A DNA stretch of 64,000 nucleotides from Virgibacillus ndiopensis (GTDB lineage Bacteria; Bacillota; Bacilli; Bacillales; Amphibacillaceae): the NCBI RefSeq assembly GCF_900187325.1, contig NZ_FZMZ01000005.1:868001-932000 (forward strand), in the 5' to 3' direction. The translations under genes were made by a program, and so were the position numbers. Numbering within the stretch: position 1 is the stretch's first letter; each line of letters begins with the position of its first letter. This document shows positions 1 through 10,207 of the stretch, piece by piece. The notes under the pieces were generated by a model. It did no database searches and had not been told where the DNA came from. It worked only from the letters and a program-made list of their open reading frames with translations.

Positions 1-891
1 ATTAGTTGGTGCATTTGCAAAATGAGTAGGATAGTTTTGTGGGACATAACCGGGTTGCCGATTAAAATCATATGGACCTAAAGCCTGTGGCTGATTCATA
101 TGATATCCCCCCATATGTTGTTGAGGATACGGTGATTTACCTTGACAACCACAATCCTTTCCTCCAGCCTTCATAGTTGGTTTTGCCGGCATTGGCATTT
201 CTGGTGATTCCATCATATGACCGCCATGCGAATATGGCTGAACCATATTATCGTGCTGCATGTGCATTGGTGCTGGTCCTCCAGAAAAGGTTCCCATTAC
301 CGGAAAGAAATCGTGCGGACCTGGTGGACAATACGGATTTATAACGTGACAACACAATGGAACCATATGCGTCGGTTGCGGTAAAGGCATTGGCTTCATC
401 TTCTCTTTTGGCTTTTCCTTTGGTTTTTCCACAGGTGCATGATATGCAGGCATTTTTGGAAGATTGATTGTCGTGTAATTTTGCAATTCCTGTTCCATTA
501 TTGGCATTTGAATTATTGGTTGCATAGGCGGTTGTGGCTGTGGCTGCGGTTGTGGTTGTGGTTGTATTGGCATTTCCTTTTTAGGCTGTATTGGCATTTG
601 TGGTTGGATCGGTTTTGGTTTTTCTTTATCATCCTCTTTAATAACCGGTAAAGGTTTTGGTGAAGTATCTTTATATGGATGTTTAGCAATGGGCTGCTGC
701 ACTTCTTTTGGTTTCATACCCTCTTTTTGTACTGGTTTTGAAGAGCTAGGTATTTTTATTTTCATACCTGGCATAATCATATCTGGACTGGATAATTGTG
801 AATTAAGCTGCTTTAATTGTTCAAAGTCAACCCCGTATTTCTTCGACAATTCCCATAGTGTATCTCCTTTTTGTACGATGTGAATTTTCAA
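1..891 (-). CDS. safA: SafA-like spore coat assembly LysM protein (C-terminus beyond window)
   Basis: SafA is the morphogenetic protein that directs inner-coat assembly around the forespore. The gene starts at a TTG (891-889), placed well behind an AAAGGAG ribosome site. The first ~50 residues form one LysM domain (begins LKIHIVQKGDTLWELSKKYG), which in the family binds cortex peptidoglycan. A long low-complexity region rich in Pro, Gln, Met and Lys follows, with runs of QP repeats, then a His/Met/Gly/Pro-rich part. This matches the SafA layout. 297 codons are visible and the frame is still open at base 1, so the end is missing. In B. subtilis safA also lies downstream of pheA, but with NAD-synthesis genes between them that are absent here. 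Function is inferred from the LysM plus low-complexity architecture and location. Confidence 0.8.
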   Translation of the reverse strand, partial: MKIHIVQKGDTLWELSKKYGVDFEQLKQLNSQLSSPDMIMPGMKIKIPSSSKPVQKEGMKPKEVQQPIAKHPYKDTSPKPLPVIKEDDKEKPKPIQPQMPIQPKKEMPIQPQPQPQPQPQPPMQPIIQMPIMEQELQNYTTINLPKMPAYHAPVEKPKEKPKEKMKPMPLPQPTHMVPLCCHVINPYCPPGPHDFFPVMGTFSGGPAPMHMQHDNMVQPYSHGGHMMESPEMPMPAKPTMKAGGKDCGCQGKSPYPQQHMGGYHMNQPQALGPYDFNRQPGYVPQNYPTHFANAPTN

Positions 892-993
892 GTTATTCCA
901 AACTCCTTTCGTTTCTAGTTGACTGGGCTAATCACTCATTATCAACATATGCATTAGAATGGAAAAAGTTGAAACTTATTTATTTTTATGATG

Positions 994-1029
994 AAAAAAA
1001 CCGCCTATACTTTTTAAAAGTATAGACGG
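994..1029 (-). terminator. Rho-independent terminator after pheA
   Basis: Read on the minus strand, a stem (arms CCGTCTATACTTTT and AAAGTATAGGCGG) is followed by seven T. It closes the spo0B-obg-pheB-pheA transcript and separates it from safA. Confidence 0.85.
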
Positions 1030-1035
1030 AAAGAT

Positions 1036-1890
1036 TTATATTTTCATCTGGTATACTGGATATGTCCCAAGAATGGTAACCTTGCACCCTAATGCTTCAA
1101 GTTCCGCTTTAACACTAGGAAACAATACGTCATCATATGGCTGATCCACATCAACAATAAAGAAATAATTTCCTAATCCAGTCTTCATTGGTCGTGACTC
1201 AATTTTTGACAAATTCATTTTACGCCACGCAAACGCTGATAGAACTTGATGTAGAGCTCCAGCGTAATCACTTGGCAAGGTTATTAACATGCTTGTTTTT
1301 TCTGTGTCACTAGCATGTTTTATATGTACACATTCTTTTTCTTTTGCTAAAACAGCAAATCTTGTATGGTTATTTGGATAATCATGAATATTTTCTTTAT
1401 AAATAGTAAGATCATACTCTTTTGCAGCCAATTTATTTCCAATAGCAGCAATATTTTTATCACTGTTACTAACGATTTCAGCCGCTTTCCCTGTTGATGA
1501 GGTATATTTTATACCAGCTTCTGGAATATATTTATGAATATATTGGTGACACTGGGCAATAGCATGGCTGTGTGAATGAATTTCTTCTAAATCCGATAAA
1601 TCCCCTGCAAAATCAGGACGGACAAGCAAATGCTGTTGAATAGGAACTACAATTTCGGCGAAAATCGGTAATCTTACTTGGTGCACCAAATAATCAACCG
1701 TTAATTGTACTGTTCCCTCAATTGCATTCTCTAATGGCACAACACCAATATCTATTTTATTGTCATTGACGGCATCGATACATTCTGGTATCGTCTTAAA
1801 ACTTTGTTTATCTTCTCCATTAAATGCTGCATCAACAGCCAGTTTTGTAAAGGTTCCTTTTGGTCCCAAATACCCTATTCTCTTTGTCAA
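1036..1890 (-). CDS. pheA: Prephenate dehydratase
   Basis: Converts prephenate to phenylpyruvate in phenylalanine synthesis. The 284-residue protein is the normal length for the stand-alone enzyme, without a fused chorismate mutase. Residues ~4-180 form the dehydratase domain, with the NHTRF motif typical of the active-site TRF segment. Residues ~200-280 form an ACT regulatory domain with the ESRP motif that binds phenylalanine for feedback inhibition. The start is TTG behind a strong GGGGGAGG ribosome site. It is last in the spo0B-obg-pheB-pheA group and is followed directly by a terminator. Confidence 0.95.
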   Translation of the reverse strand: MTKRIGYLGPKGTFTKLAVDAAFNGEDKQSFKTIPECIDAVNDNKIDIGVVPLENAIEGTVQLTVDYLVHQVRLPIFAEIVVPIQQHLLVRPDFAGDLSDLEEIHSHSHAIAQCHQYIHKYIPEAGIKYTSSTGKAAEIVSNSDKNIAAIGNKLAAKEYDLTIYKENIHDYPNNHTRFAVLAKEKECVHIKHASDTEKTSMLITLPSDYAGALHQVLSAFAWRKMNLSKIESRPMKTGLGNYFFIVDVDQPYDDVLFPSVKAELEALGCKVTILGTYPVYQMKI

Positions 1891-1902
1891 CTAATCCTCC
1901 CC

Positions 1903-2358
1903 CTAACTTAGCCCTGAACTTAACATGTCAACACGATCAACAAAATCTAGCTGCCTCAATCTATGAATGAGTTTTTCTACATCGTAGGATATAGATGATA
2001 TATCTAGTGATAATGTTACATTCGCTTTTCCTTGTATTGGAATTGTTTGATGGATTGTTAAAACATTACATCCTGCTTCTGCAGCAATTGCCAACAATTT
2101 TGAAAGTGTACCACTACGATCCTCTAAATGGAAAAACAATGTCATTATTTTTTCTTTCACCATTGCTTGGAAAGGAAAAACTGTATCCTTATATTTGTAA
2201 TAAGCACTTCTTGATAAGTTTACCTTCTGTACTGCTTCAAATATCGTCTTTACCTTTTCTCTTTCAATTAATTCTTTAACTTCAATTGTTTTCCTCATTG
2301 ATTCAGGTAACACATCACTACGGACTAAATAAAACTTTTCATCTACGTGCGTCATCAT
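1903..2358 (-). CDS. pheB: ACT domain-containing protein PheB (UPF0735)
   Basis: A small protein of 151 residues found next to pheA in Bacillaceae. The first ~65 residues look like a DNA-binding-type helical segment ([12 protein letters not shown]). Residues ~70-145 form an ACT domain, suggesting that it senses an amino acid. The name comes from its link with pheA; no enzyme activity is established that I know of. Two ATG codons are adjacent (2358 and 2355). The ribosome site AGAGGGG lies 2 bases before the first and 5 before the second, so the second may be the one used. It is transcribed between obg and pheA. Confidence 0.85.
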   Translation of the reverse strand: MMTHVDEKFYLVRSDVLPESMRKTIEVKELIEREKVKTIFEAVQKVNLSRSAYYKYKDTVFPFQAMVKEKIMTLFFHLEDRSGTLSKLLAIAAEAGCNVLTIHQTIPIQGKANVTLSLDISSISYDVEKLIHRLRQLDFVDRVDMLSSGLS

Positions 2359-2390
2359 TACCCCTCTTTTACACCCTTGTTTACCAGAAA

Positions 2391-3677
<1,287 letters not shown>

Positions 3678-3686
3678 TCACCTCAA

Positions 3687-4214
3687 TTAATTGAATGGAA
3701 TTTCAATATTACAAGTAATTCCATCATCTACTCGTTTCATATGTATAGTAACACCTTGCCCCTGTTTTAGGTCTGTTTCATTATTCTCCATCTTTTTGAA
3801 GATACCAGCCATAAAAATTTGAACAAGTACAGACTGTTCATGAAGATCAACATTAACATTTCCTTCATACACTTCAGTAGCATCGGCGGCTTTTTCTAGA
3901 ACCTTCATACAATACTGACATTGTCCCAAAAGAATATTGTCTATAGCACTGAAATTTTTATTTTCAGTATTTATATCGTATGTTAATCGAAAAGTTGCAT
4001 GTATGGAATTAAATTGAATCAACCATAAAGCAAATTTAGGAGCGTTTAAACTTATTAATTTTCTTTCCTTATCGAAATGATTCATACACGCTGCTAATTT
4101 TTCTTGTACTTTTTCCGTCTTTCCCATTGTTAAGTAGCCCTGTACAATTTGTAAATCATTCATTAAATCATGACGATACATACGTAATACATCAATAATA
4201 TCTTTTTCAGCCAC
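3687..4214 (-). CDS. spo0B: Sporulation initiation phosphotransferase Spo0B
   Basis: Transfers phosphate from Spo0F to Spo0A in the phosphorelay that starts sporulation. The phosphorylated histidine is recognisable near the N-terminus in the helix RMYRHDLMNDLQIVQGYL (His15). This is the sensor-kinase-like four-helix dimerisation motif. The rest resembles a degenerate kinase ATPase fold with no ATP-binding boxes, as expected for Spo0B. It is 175 residues long and starts at GTG behind GGAGGG. It sits between the rpmA terminator and obg, the standard Bacillus order, so a promoter probably lies in 4215-4285. Confidence 0.9.
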   Translation of the reverse strand: MAEKDIIDVLRMYRHDLMNDLQIVQGYLTMGKTEKVQEKLAACMNHFDKERKLISLNAPKFALWLIQFNSIHATFRLTYDINTENKNFSAIDNILLGQCQYCMKVLEKAADATEVYEGNVNVDLHEQSVLVQIFMAGIFKKMENNETDLKQGQGVTIHMKRVDDGITCNIEIPFN

Positions 4215-4285
4215 GCTAATCCCTCCACAATAACAAAAGTATAGCAGAAAAATGATGAAAGGGTAATTATTCTAATAAATATATA

Positions 4286-4319
4286 AAAAACTCCAACCAA
4301 TAAATAGTTGGAGTTTTTA
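4286..4319 (-). terminator. Terminator of the rplU-prp-rpmA operon
   Basis: Perfect 12-bp stem (AAAAACTCCAAC with GTTGGAGTTTTT) with T residues on the minus-strand exit side. It separates the ribosomal protein operon from spo0B-obg. Confidence 0.85.
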
Positions 4320-4333
4320 TCTGGCTTATGTTT

Positions 4334-4968
<635 letters not shown>

Positions 4969-4980
4969 ATGAAAATACCT

Positions 4981-5289
4981 TTAAGCATTAATTTTTTCAA
5001 TAACTACTTTTGTATAAGGCTGACGATGACCTTGCTTACGATGGTAGTTTTTCTTAGGCTTATATTTGAATACAGTAACTTTCTTCTGACGACCGTGCTT
5101 TTCAACTTTAGCAGTTACAGTTGCACCGTCAACATATGGAGCGCCTACTTTTACATCGTCTCCACCAACGAAAAGAACTTTATCAAAAGTTACAGAATCA
5201 TTTGCTTCTGCAACTACTTTCTCAACGTAAATTTCTTGTCCTTCAGTAACCTTTACTTGTTTACCACCAGTTTCAATAATTGCGTACAT
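4981..5289 (-). CDS. rplU: 50S ribosomal protein L21
   Basis: Large-subunit protein binding 23S rRNA. The sequence starts [18 protein letters not shown], the invariant L21 start, and ends in the basic [17 protein letters not shown] region. I place the start at the ATG (5289), because a GTG three codons upstream lies inside the AAGGAGGTG ribosome site. This gives 102 residues, the usual length. It is preceded by a structured leader and a good SigA promoter. Confidence 0.97.
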   Translation of the reverse strand: MYAIIETGGKQVKVTEGQEIYVEKVVAEANDSVTFDKVLFVGGDDVKVGAPYVDGATVTAKVEKHGRQKKVTVFKYKPKKNYHRKQGHRQPYTKVVIEKINA

Positions 5290-5304
5290 GCCTTGCACCT
5301 CCTT

Positions 5305-5392
5305 AATTACTCAGACTCGCCATTCAGGTACTCTCTTGCCCAAGAGTTTAGAAACCTGTTCTGTGCGGTTGTAGCTGTGGTGCTACGATGAA
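5305..5392 (-). ncRNA. L21 leader (rplU autoregulatory 5' UTR)
   Basis: The ~90-base untranslated leader between the promoter and rplU resembles the conserved L21 leader of Bacilli. Visible parts are CATCGTAGCACCACAGCTAC near the 5' end and a hairpin (ACTCTTGGGCAAGAGAGT). The segment CCTGAATGGCGAGTC follows just before the ribosome site. Such leaders are thought to bind L21 and lower operon expression when free protein accumulates. Assignment is by position and remembered consensus, not a covariance search. Confidence 0.75.
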
Positions 5393-5402
5393 TAACGTAT
5401 TG

Positions 5403-5432
5403 ATATTATCACGTTTAGCAAGTAATTGTCAA
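5403..5432 (-). promoter_or_regulatory. SigA promoter of rplU operon
   Basis: On the minus strand: TTGACA (5432-5427), an 18-base spacer and TAATAT (5408-5403), followed directly by the L21 leader. The -35 matches consensus exactly. Confidence 0.7.
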
Positions 5433-5460
5433 GGATGCGTATCCTTAATTTCAATTGTAA

Positions 5461-6330
5461 TTAAGGAATTGCCCTGGCAATTTCACCTATTGTTTTTGTG
5501 TACTCTTTTTCATAAAAATAACTGTGTAAACAATCAGCCTCATCAATCGTTTTCCGTTCATCATCTGGATATACTATATAAATAGGGTGTTTTTTTTCTC
5601 GACGAAAATGGGCAAATACTTCAAGAAGAGAACTCTGATAAGGGACAACAATGGGTCGAACCCCTCTAATGCTTAAATTGTTACTTTGGTATCTTCTTAA
5701 CAAAAATCGAATGAAAACATAATAACGTTGTTTCCATTCCATCCGGTTCTCTTTAAATAAAAATAGCATAATAACTAGCGAACTTAAGGTAAATGGAAAA
5801 ATAAATAGTTGAAGTATGATTATAATTAAACATACCAAAAGTGATATAAGTATAACAGAGTGGTAAGCTTTGCGGTATGGATATATAAGTGACAATAATA
5901 AAAATAAAAGCTTTCCACCATCCAACGGCCAAACAGGTAACAAATTGAATAAGAGAATAACAGTATTATAAAAAAACATAATTTCTATAATAGAAGGGGA
6001 GAGCAGCTCTGCATTTGTAGCAAACAAAATGAAGCCGTATATAATAATATGCTGAAAAGGTCCAGCAATTGTTACAAGTGCTTCTTCATGAAAAGGTCTA
6101 TTCCCATGTTCATCCGTATCCATTACCCCTCCAAATACCCATAACATAATACTTCGTACACGCCATTTAAAAAAATAAGCCATCGCATAATGTCCGAGCT
6201 CATGAAACAACACGATAGATAGAATAATAAATAGTTCTACAAATGTACCTGTAATAAAAGCAATACCTATAAACAATAAGAGAATAGGGTGAATATGAAT
6301 GGTAGGTACATACTTACGGAGTATCGTCAA
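5461..6330 (-). CDS. spoIVFB: Stage IV sporulation intramembrane metalloprotease SpoIVFB
   Basis: Site-2-type zinc protease in the membrane around the forespore that cleaves pro-SigK. The HExxH zinc motif is at residues 43-47 (LFHELGH) inside a membrane helix. The third ligand is Asp137 in NLLPVWPLDGG, the NPDG-like motif of the family. Several hydrophobic helices fill the first ~200 residues, and a CBS-like soluble tail follows. Its 289 residues match the family. The start lies inside the 3' end of spoIVFA (17-base overlap), so the protease is translationally coupled to its inhibitor. Confidence 0.95.
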   Translation of the reverse strand: MTILRKYVPTIHIHPILLLFIGIAFITGTFVELFIILSIVLFHELGHYAMAYFFKWRVRSIMLWVFGGVMDTDEHGNRPFHEEALVTIAGPFQHIIIYGFILFATNAELLSPSIIEIMFFYNTVILLFNLLPVWPLDGGKLLFLLLSLIYPYRKAYHSVILISLLVCLIIIILQLFIFPFTLSSLVIMLFLFKENRMEWKQRYYVFIRFLLRRYQSNNLSIRGVRPIVVPYQSSLLEVFAHFRREKKHPIYIVYPDDERKTIDEADCLHSYFYEKEYTKTIGEIARAIP

Positions 6331-7093
6331 CTTTGATCACCTGTACCGGGTCCACATATTTATTGTCTTTTTCAATCGCAAAAAATACTGTTTTATTCTC
6401 TTTGTTAGGTACAAAAGTTCCAAGCTGTTCATTACTTGAGACAAATTGATATAAATGAACATCAATTTCACTTAAAAAACCATAAGAAGATAAACTTCCA
6501 TCCGCATGTTGAACAACTACTGTTTTATCCGTTTCTGGATCATTACCAGCAAATATGACAACACCCTCGTCCAATGCCATTATATCCGATGTATCTTTCG
6601 GCGCAATCATGATTCCCGATCCATTCGCTTGGAATGATTCCGTAACATTTCCACTTACTGGAAGCGCTAGTTGTTGTTCATTTTCTGCTTGCTGATTCTG
6701 ATTAGGTGTAAAAGCAAGTGGTGATCCAAAAGTTTCTTGATACCATTGATTAACTCGAGCAAACGGAAATTCTTGAGTTAGTGCATTGCTTGTCCACTCG
6801 GTTGGTTTGCGCAGCAGTTCTGAATTGGTTTGAAATAAAATAGCTACACCAAAGAATAAAACAACTGATAAGATGCCTTTCAAAATAATCCAAGATATAA
6901 ATCGGCTTTTTTCTTTCGTTTGCTGGGGTTGCTGGTTATCTGGAATAAATGGAAAAAATCCATGCTTTTCCTCTTCTTGAGGAAAGGCAGGTGTAATACT
7001 TTTAGACATGTCCTTTGTTTTTAAGCCACGTAAGTTTTTCCGCTGATTAATAGACTTTCGAACTTGCTTTACTCCCTTATTCATTTTCCTCAC
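6314..7093 (-). CDS. spoIVFA: Stage IV sporulation protein FA (SpoIVFB inhibitor)
   Basis: Holds SpoIVFB inactive and anchors the complex until a forespore signal arrives. The 259-residue protein has a basic cytoplasmic N-terminus. One membrane helix follows around residues 66-87 (IILKGILSVVLFFGVAILF). The external domain (~residues 140-250) looks like a degenerate M23/LytM fold; the HxH zinc motif of active M23 enzymes is absent, as in known SpoIVFA. First gene of the spoIVF pair, with a candidate SigE promoter just upstream. Confidence 0.9.
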   Translation of the reverse strand: MRKMNKGVKQVRKSINQRKNLRGLKTKDMSKSITPAFPQEEEKHGFFPFIPDNQQPQQTKEKSRFISWIILKGILSVVLFFGVAILFQTNSELLRKPTEWTSNALTQEFPFARVNQWYQETFGSPLAFTPNQNQQAENEQQLALPVSGNVTESFQANGSGIMIAPKDTSDIMALDEGVVIFAGNDPETDKTVVVQHADGSLSSYGFLSEIDVHLYQFVSSNEQLGTFVPNKENKTVFFAIEKDNKYVDPVQVIKVDDTP

Positions 7094-7116
7094 AATCCTT
7101 TACCATACTTTTTTAT

Positions 7117-7149
7117 AATTGTATGAGTAAAGTAGACGAGTTATGTTAG
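7117..7149 (-). promoter_or_regulatory. Candidate SigE promoter of spoIVFA-spoIVFB
   Basis: On the minus strand CATACAATT (7125-7117) fits the SigE -10 element (CATACA-T). About 15 bases upstream lies a weak ATA-containing -35 (ACATAA). The spoIVF operon is SigE-dependent in B. subtilis. The -35 match is poor. Confidence 0.45.
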
Positions 7150-7183
7150 TGCATTTAGGGCATATTTCATATCTTTTAGGTAC

Positions 7184-7218
7184 AAAAAATGCAATGAAAG
7201 CTATTAGCAATCATTGCA
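7184..7218 (-). terminator. Terminator after minD
   Basis: Perfect 8-bp stem TGCAATGA / TCATTGCA with a 13-base loop, followed on the minus strand by six T. It ends the mre-min transcript before spoIVF. Confidence 0.8.
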
Positions 7219-7240
7219 ATAAATATCTAGTATTCTTTCA

Positions 7241-8038
7241 TTACGAACGAATTCCAAAAAATTTCTTTACCTTTTGAAACATCCCTTTTTCATCTTCTAA
7301 AGATTGTAATGGAACCGTTTCACCTAAAATTCTTCTTGCAATATTTCGATATGCAATGGACACTTTTGTATTTGGGTGTAAAGCTATTGGCTCACCATTA
7401 TTCGAAGCTTTAATTACTTCATCATCATCTAAAACGATGCCAATAAGATCAATCGAGAGAATATGTACAATTTCATCAATATCAAGCATATCTCCATTTT
7501 TCATCATATGATTCCGTATTCGATTAATGATTAAGCGAGGTGGTTCCATTTCTTTATTCTCAAGCAACCCGATAATACGGTCTGCATCTCGAACACTTGA
7601 TTTTTCAGGTGTGGTAACAACTATCGCTTTATCAGCCCCTGCAACGGCATTTTGAAAACCTTGCTCGATTCCAGCTGGACAATCAATAATAATATAATCA
7701 AATTCCTGTTTTAATTCTGTAATGATTTTTTTCATGCTATCAACTGTACTAGCAGCTTTATCACTAGTTTGTGCTGCAGGTAACAACGATAAATATTCAA
7801 ACCGCTTGTCTTTAATAAGTGCCTGCTTTAATTTACAACGTCCTTCAATCACATCTACAATATCATAGATAATCCGGTTTTCAAGACCCATCACAACATC
7901 GAGATTCCGTAAACCGATATCTGTATCAATTAAACACACCTTTTTTTCCATTAAAGCTAAAGCCGTTCCTATATTGGCCGTTGTAGTAGTTTTACCTACT
8001 CCGCCTTTACCAGATGTAATTACGATTGCCTCACCCAT
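7241..8038 (-). CDS. minD: Septum site-determining ATPase MinD
   Basis: Membrane-bound ATPase that recruits MinC to block division at the poles. The deviant Walker A motif GKGGVGKTTT starts at residue 10, with the signature Lys. The phosphate-sensing DTDIGLRNLD follows. The C-terminus ends in an amphipathic helix (FQKVKKFFGIRS), the membrane-targeting sequence. The 265 residues match the family. Its start overlaps the end of minC by 8 bases. Confidence 0.97.
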   Translation of the reverse strand: MGEAIVITSGKGGVGKTTTTANIGTALALMEKKVCLIDTDIGLRNLDVVMGLENRIIYDIVDVIEGRCKLKQALIKDKRFEYLSLLPAAQTSDKAASTVDSMKKIITELKQEFDYIIIDCPAGIEQGFQNAVAGADKAIVVTTPEKSSVRDADRIIGLLENKEMEPPRLIINRIRNHMMKNGDMLDIDEIVHILSIDLIGIVLDDDEVIKASNNGEPIALHPNTKVSIAYRNIARRILGETVPLQSLEDEKGMFQKVKKFFGIRS

Positions 8039-8717
8039 TATTCATTCTCCTTTCGAACCCATTTAAATCTTTTCGTTTATGTGAAAGAACTTGTAGTCGA
8101 TCAATTATAATTTTGTCTTGCTCTTCATCAATAAGACCACATTCCATATACACACCATCAGATTCGTAATCTGGAGCACGGCTAATATAATCCGCTATCC
8201 GGAGTTGACTAGGCTTCATGTAAGATGCAGCTATAACAGCATTTCGGTCACCATTAACTCCAGCATGTGCTATTCCTCGCATACTACCCATTATATAAAT
8301 GTTACCAGTTGATACGACCTTTCCACCTGGATTAACATCGCCAATTAATAGTAAATCACCTGTAACTTCTAAAACTTGTCCAGATCTTATGATTCTATTA
8401 ATTGGCTTCACTTCACTATCTTCCATCCAAGAAAGCGCCTTGTCTTTTGGAATAACATTGGATTCAAAAGACTGAACACTGAAACGATTTCCCCTACCAA
8501 TTAATCCCCTTAACTTTTCAGCTTGATCAGTTGTTAAATAACGATTACCTAATTTAACCGTCACGTACACCGTTGGCTCATCTTTTTTGGAAAGATTTTC
8601 GGTAAGTTTTTCGTTTAATTCGATGAACGCTTCCTCAAACGAGCACGAATCATCGATAAACAGTGTAAGTCCATCTCTTGTTCCTTTTATCGTAATCATT
8701 TGCTTATTCTCTTGCAC
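8031..8717 (-). CDS. minC: Septum site-determining protein MinC
   Basis: Inhibits FtsZ polymerisation near the poles. It has a variable N-terminal FtsZ-binding domain (~residues 1-100). The conserved C-terminal beta-helix domain (~115-210) contains GDLLLIGDVNPGGKVVSTGN, which mediates dimerisation and MinD binding. It has 228 residues and starts at GTG behind GAGGTG. It lies between mreD and minD, with a 72-base gap from mreD and an overlap with minD. Confidence 0.95.
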   Translation of the reverse strand: MQENKQMITIKGTRDGLTLFIDDSCSFEEAFIELNEKLTENLSKKDEPTVYVTVKLGNRYLTTDQAEKLRGLIGRGNRFSVQSFESNVIPKDKALSWMEDSEVKPINRIIRSGQVLEVTGDLLLIGDVNPGGKVVSTGNIYIMGSMRGIAHAGVNGDRNAVIAASYMKPSQLRIADYISRAPDYESDGVYMECGLIDEEQDKIIIDRLQVLSHKRKDLNGFERRMNNG

Positions 8718-8789
8718 TATTAGTTCACCTCATTAAATTCTCTTGGGCGCGTTTACACGTAATTGGGAACTGTTCATTATTTCAATCCA

Positions 8790-9320
8790 TTAATTATTCG
8801 TTAACTGTTCGTCACTCCATTTTACAAGACGTTTCCTCAAAAATGGATATAAAACAAGTAAAAATAATAGATTAGCTAATACAGTTGGTATAATCCGGTA
8901 AAATAAATATTCCTCACCTGACATTTCGGTTAATCCTATGACGAAAAATATTAAATATATTAATAAATCTGCCACAGTTATAGCAATAAGTCCCAATAAC
9001 AATGTTACATGAATATTAGCATGCAATAATTTTTTTAGCCCATGGATAATATATATAACAATTGCGTATGTAAACATATACACACCAAGTACACCGGTAT
9101 ATACGATATCAAGCAACAAACCAAAGATTACACCATAAAGTACAGAATAATAAGTTTGTTCTTTATCATAAAAAATTGATACAAACACTAAAAATATAAG
9201 AACCCAATGCGGAATGATTAACAGATCACTCATGACTAATTTAGGTGGCAATAACTCAAGTGACACACCTTCCAGAATTACAAAAAGAAAGAGGATGAGA
9301 GGTAAATATAATCGCTTCAT
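8790..9320 (-). CDS. mreD: Rod shape-determining protein MreD
   Basis: Integral membrane partner of MreC in the elongasome. The 176 residues are almost entirely hydrophobic, with about five membrane helices. Identity rests on this profile and on the fixed mreB-mreC-mreD-minC-minD order. The start codon abuts the mreC stop (one-base overlap), showing translational coupling. Confidence 0.92.
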   Translation of the reverse strand: MKRLYLPLILFLFVILEGVSLELLPPKLVMSDLLIIPHWVLIFLVFVSIFYDKEQTYYSVLYGVIFGLLLDIVYTGVLGVYMFTYAIVIYIIHGLKKLLHANIHVTLLLGLIAITVADLLIYLIFFVIGLTEMSGEEYLFYRIIPTVLANLLFLLVLYPFLRKRLVKWSDEQLTNN

Positions 9321-10195
9321 TACTCTTTATCCCCCTGATCTTCAGGTTTATCTTCTGTTAGAGTACGATCAACAACAATCACGTTGTTTATTTCATACAT
9401 ATCAGCTGCAGGCTTAACTAGTGCAGTTCGTGTTAATCCATACTTGTCTGGAATTACTTCCTTAACAGTTCCAATAAGCAGACCTGCTGGAAAGACTCCA
9501 CCCATTCCTGATGATACTACAAGTTCTCCTTTTTTCAGGTCTTTATCTGATTCCTCAATAATCTTAAAAAGTAATGAATTCGTTTCCTCGTCAAACTCCT
9601 CAATCATACCAAATATATCTTTTCCTTTTTTTCGGGAAATGGTAGCTGATATCCGATTGAATTGATCAAATCCAGTCAATAACTGGACGGTTGAGGTGAA
9701 TTCAGAAGTCGTCTGAACTTTTCCTATCATCCCATCAGCTGTTATTACAGCCATATTCGTTTTTAAACCGTCTTGCTCGCCCTTATTTATGGTTATTTGT
9801 TCTACCCAACGCTCAGGAGTTCGAGACATTACAGTCGCCTGGATCGGATTAAAGTCCCTTATACTTTCAGTTTTATCTAAAGTCTTTCGCAATTGCTCAT
9901 TTTCTTCTTTGATTTCTTGCACTTCATAAATAAGACCTTTGTATTGCGATAGCTTTTCTTTTAGTAATTGATTCTCATCGTACGTATTTTTTAAATCATC
10001 AATATTAGTAAAAATATTTGCTACAAATTTAACCGGTGTATGTATAACACTTTGAGCCCATCCAACGGTGTCTTTAATAAATTGTTCGGGGGTAGATAAA
10101 TTTTTTCTGTCCCCAAGTGAAAAACCGATTAATGCAACAAGTATAATGAATCCGATTAGTATTATGAATAATCTTTTCTTTCGGAAAAACGGCAT
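9320..10195 (-). CDS. mreC: Rod shape-determining protein MreC
   Basis: Links the MreB cytoskeleton with peptidoglycan synthases outside the membrane. It has a basic N-terminus, one membrane helix at residues ~9-28 (FIILIGFIILVALIGFSLG), and a coiled coil around residues 65-110. The double beta-barrel domain follows (from ~115, with MSRTPERWVEQITINKG). It has 291 residues and an acidic tail. Placed between mreB and mreD. Confidence 0.95.
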   Translation of the reverse strand: MPFFRKKRLFIILIGFIILVALIGFSLGDRKNLSTPEQFIKDTVGWAQSVIHTPVKFVANIFTNIDDLKNTYDENQLLKEKLSQYKGLIYEVQEIKEENEQLRKTLDKTESIRDFNPIQATVMSRTPERWVEQITINKGEQDGLKTNMAVITADGMIGKVQTTSEFTSTVQLLTGFDQFNRISATISRKKGKDIFGMIEEFDEETNSLLFKIIEESDKDLKKGELVVSSGMGGVFPAGLLIGTVKEVIPDKYGLTRTALVKPAADMYEINNVIVVDRTLTEDKPEDQGDKE

Positions 10196-10207
10196 AAAAG
10201 CACCTAC

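Noticed and set aside
439-883. Plus-strand frames rich in Trp/Leu or Cys/Phe
   Set aside because: They are the complement of the QP-rich low-complexity safA gene; no ribosome sites.
5290-5298. Upstream GTG start for L21 (three extra residues)
   Set aside because: That GTG lies within the Shine-Dalgarno sequence; ATG 5289 gives the invariant L21 start.
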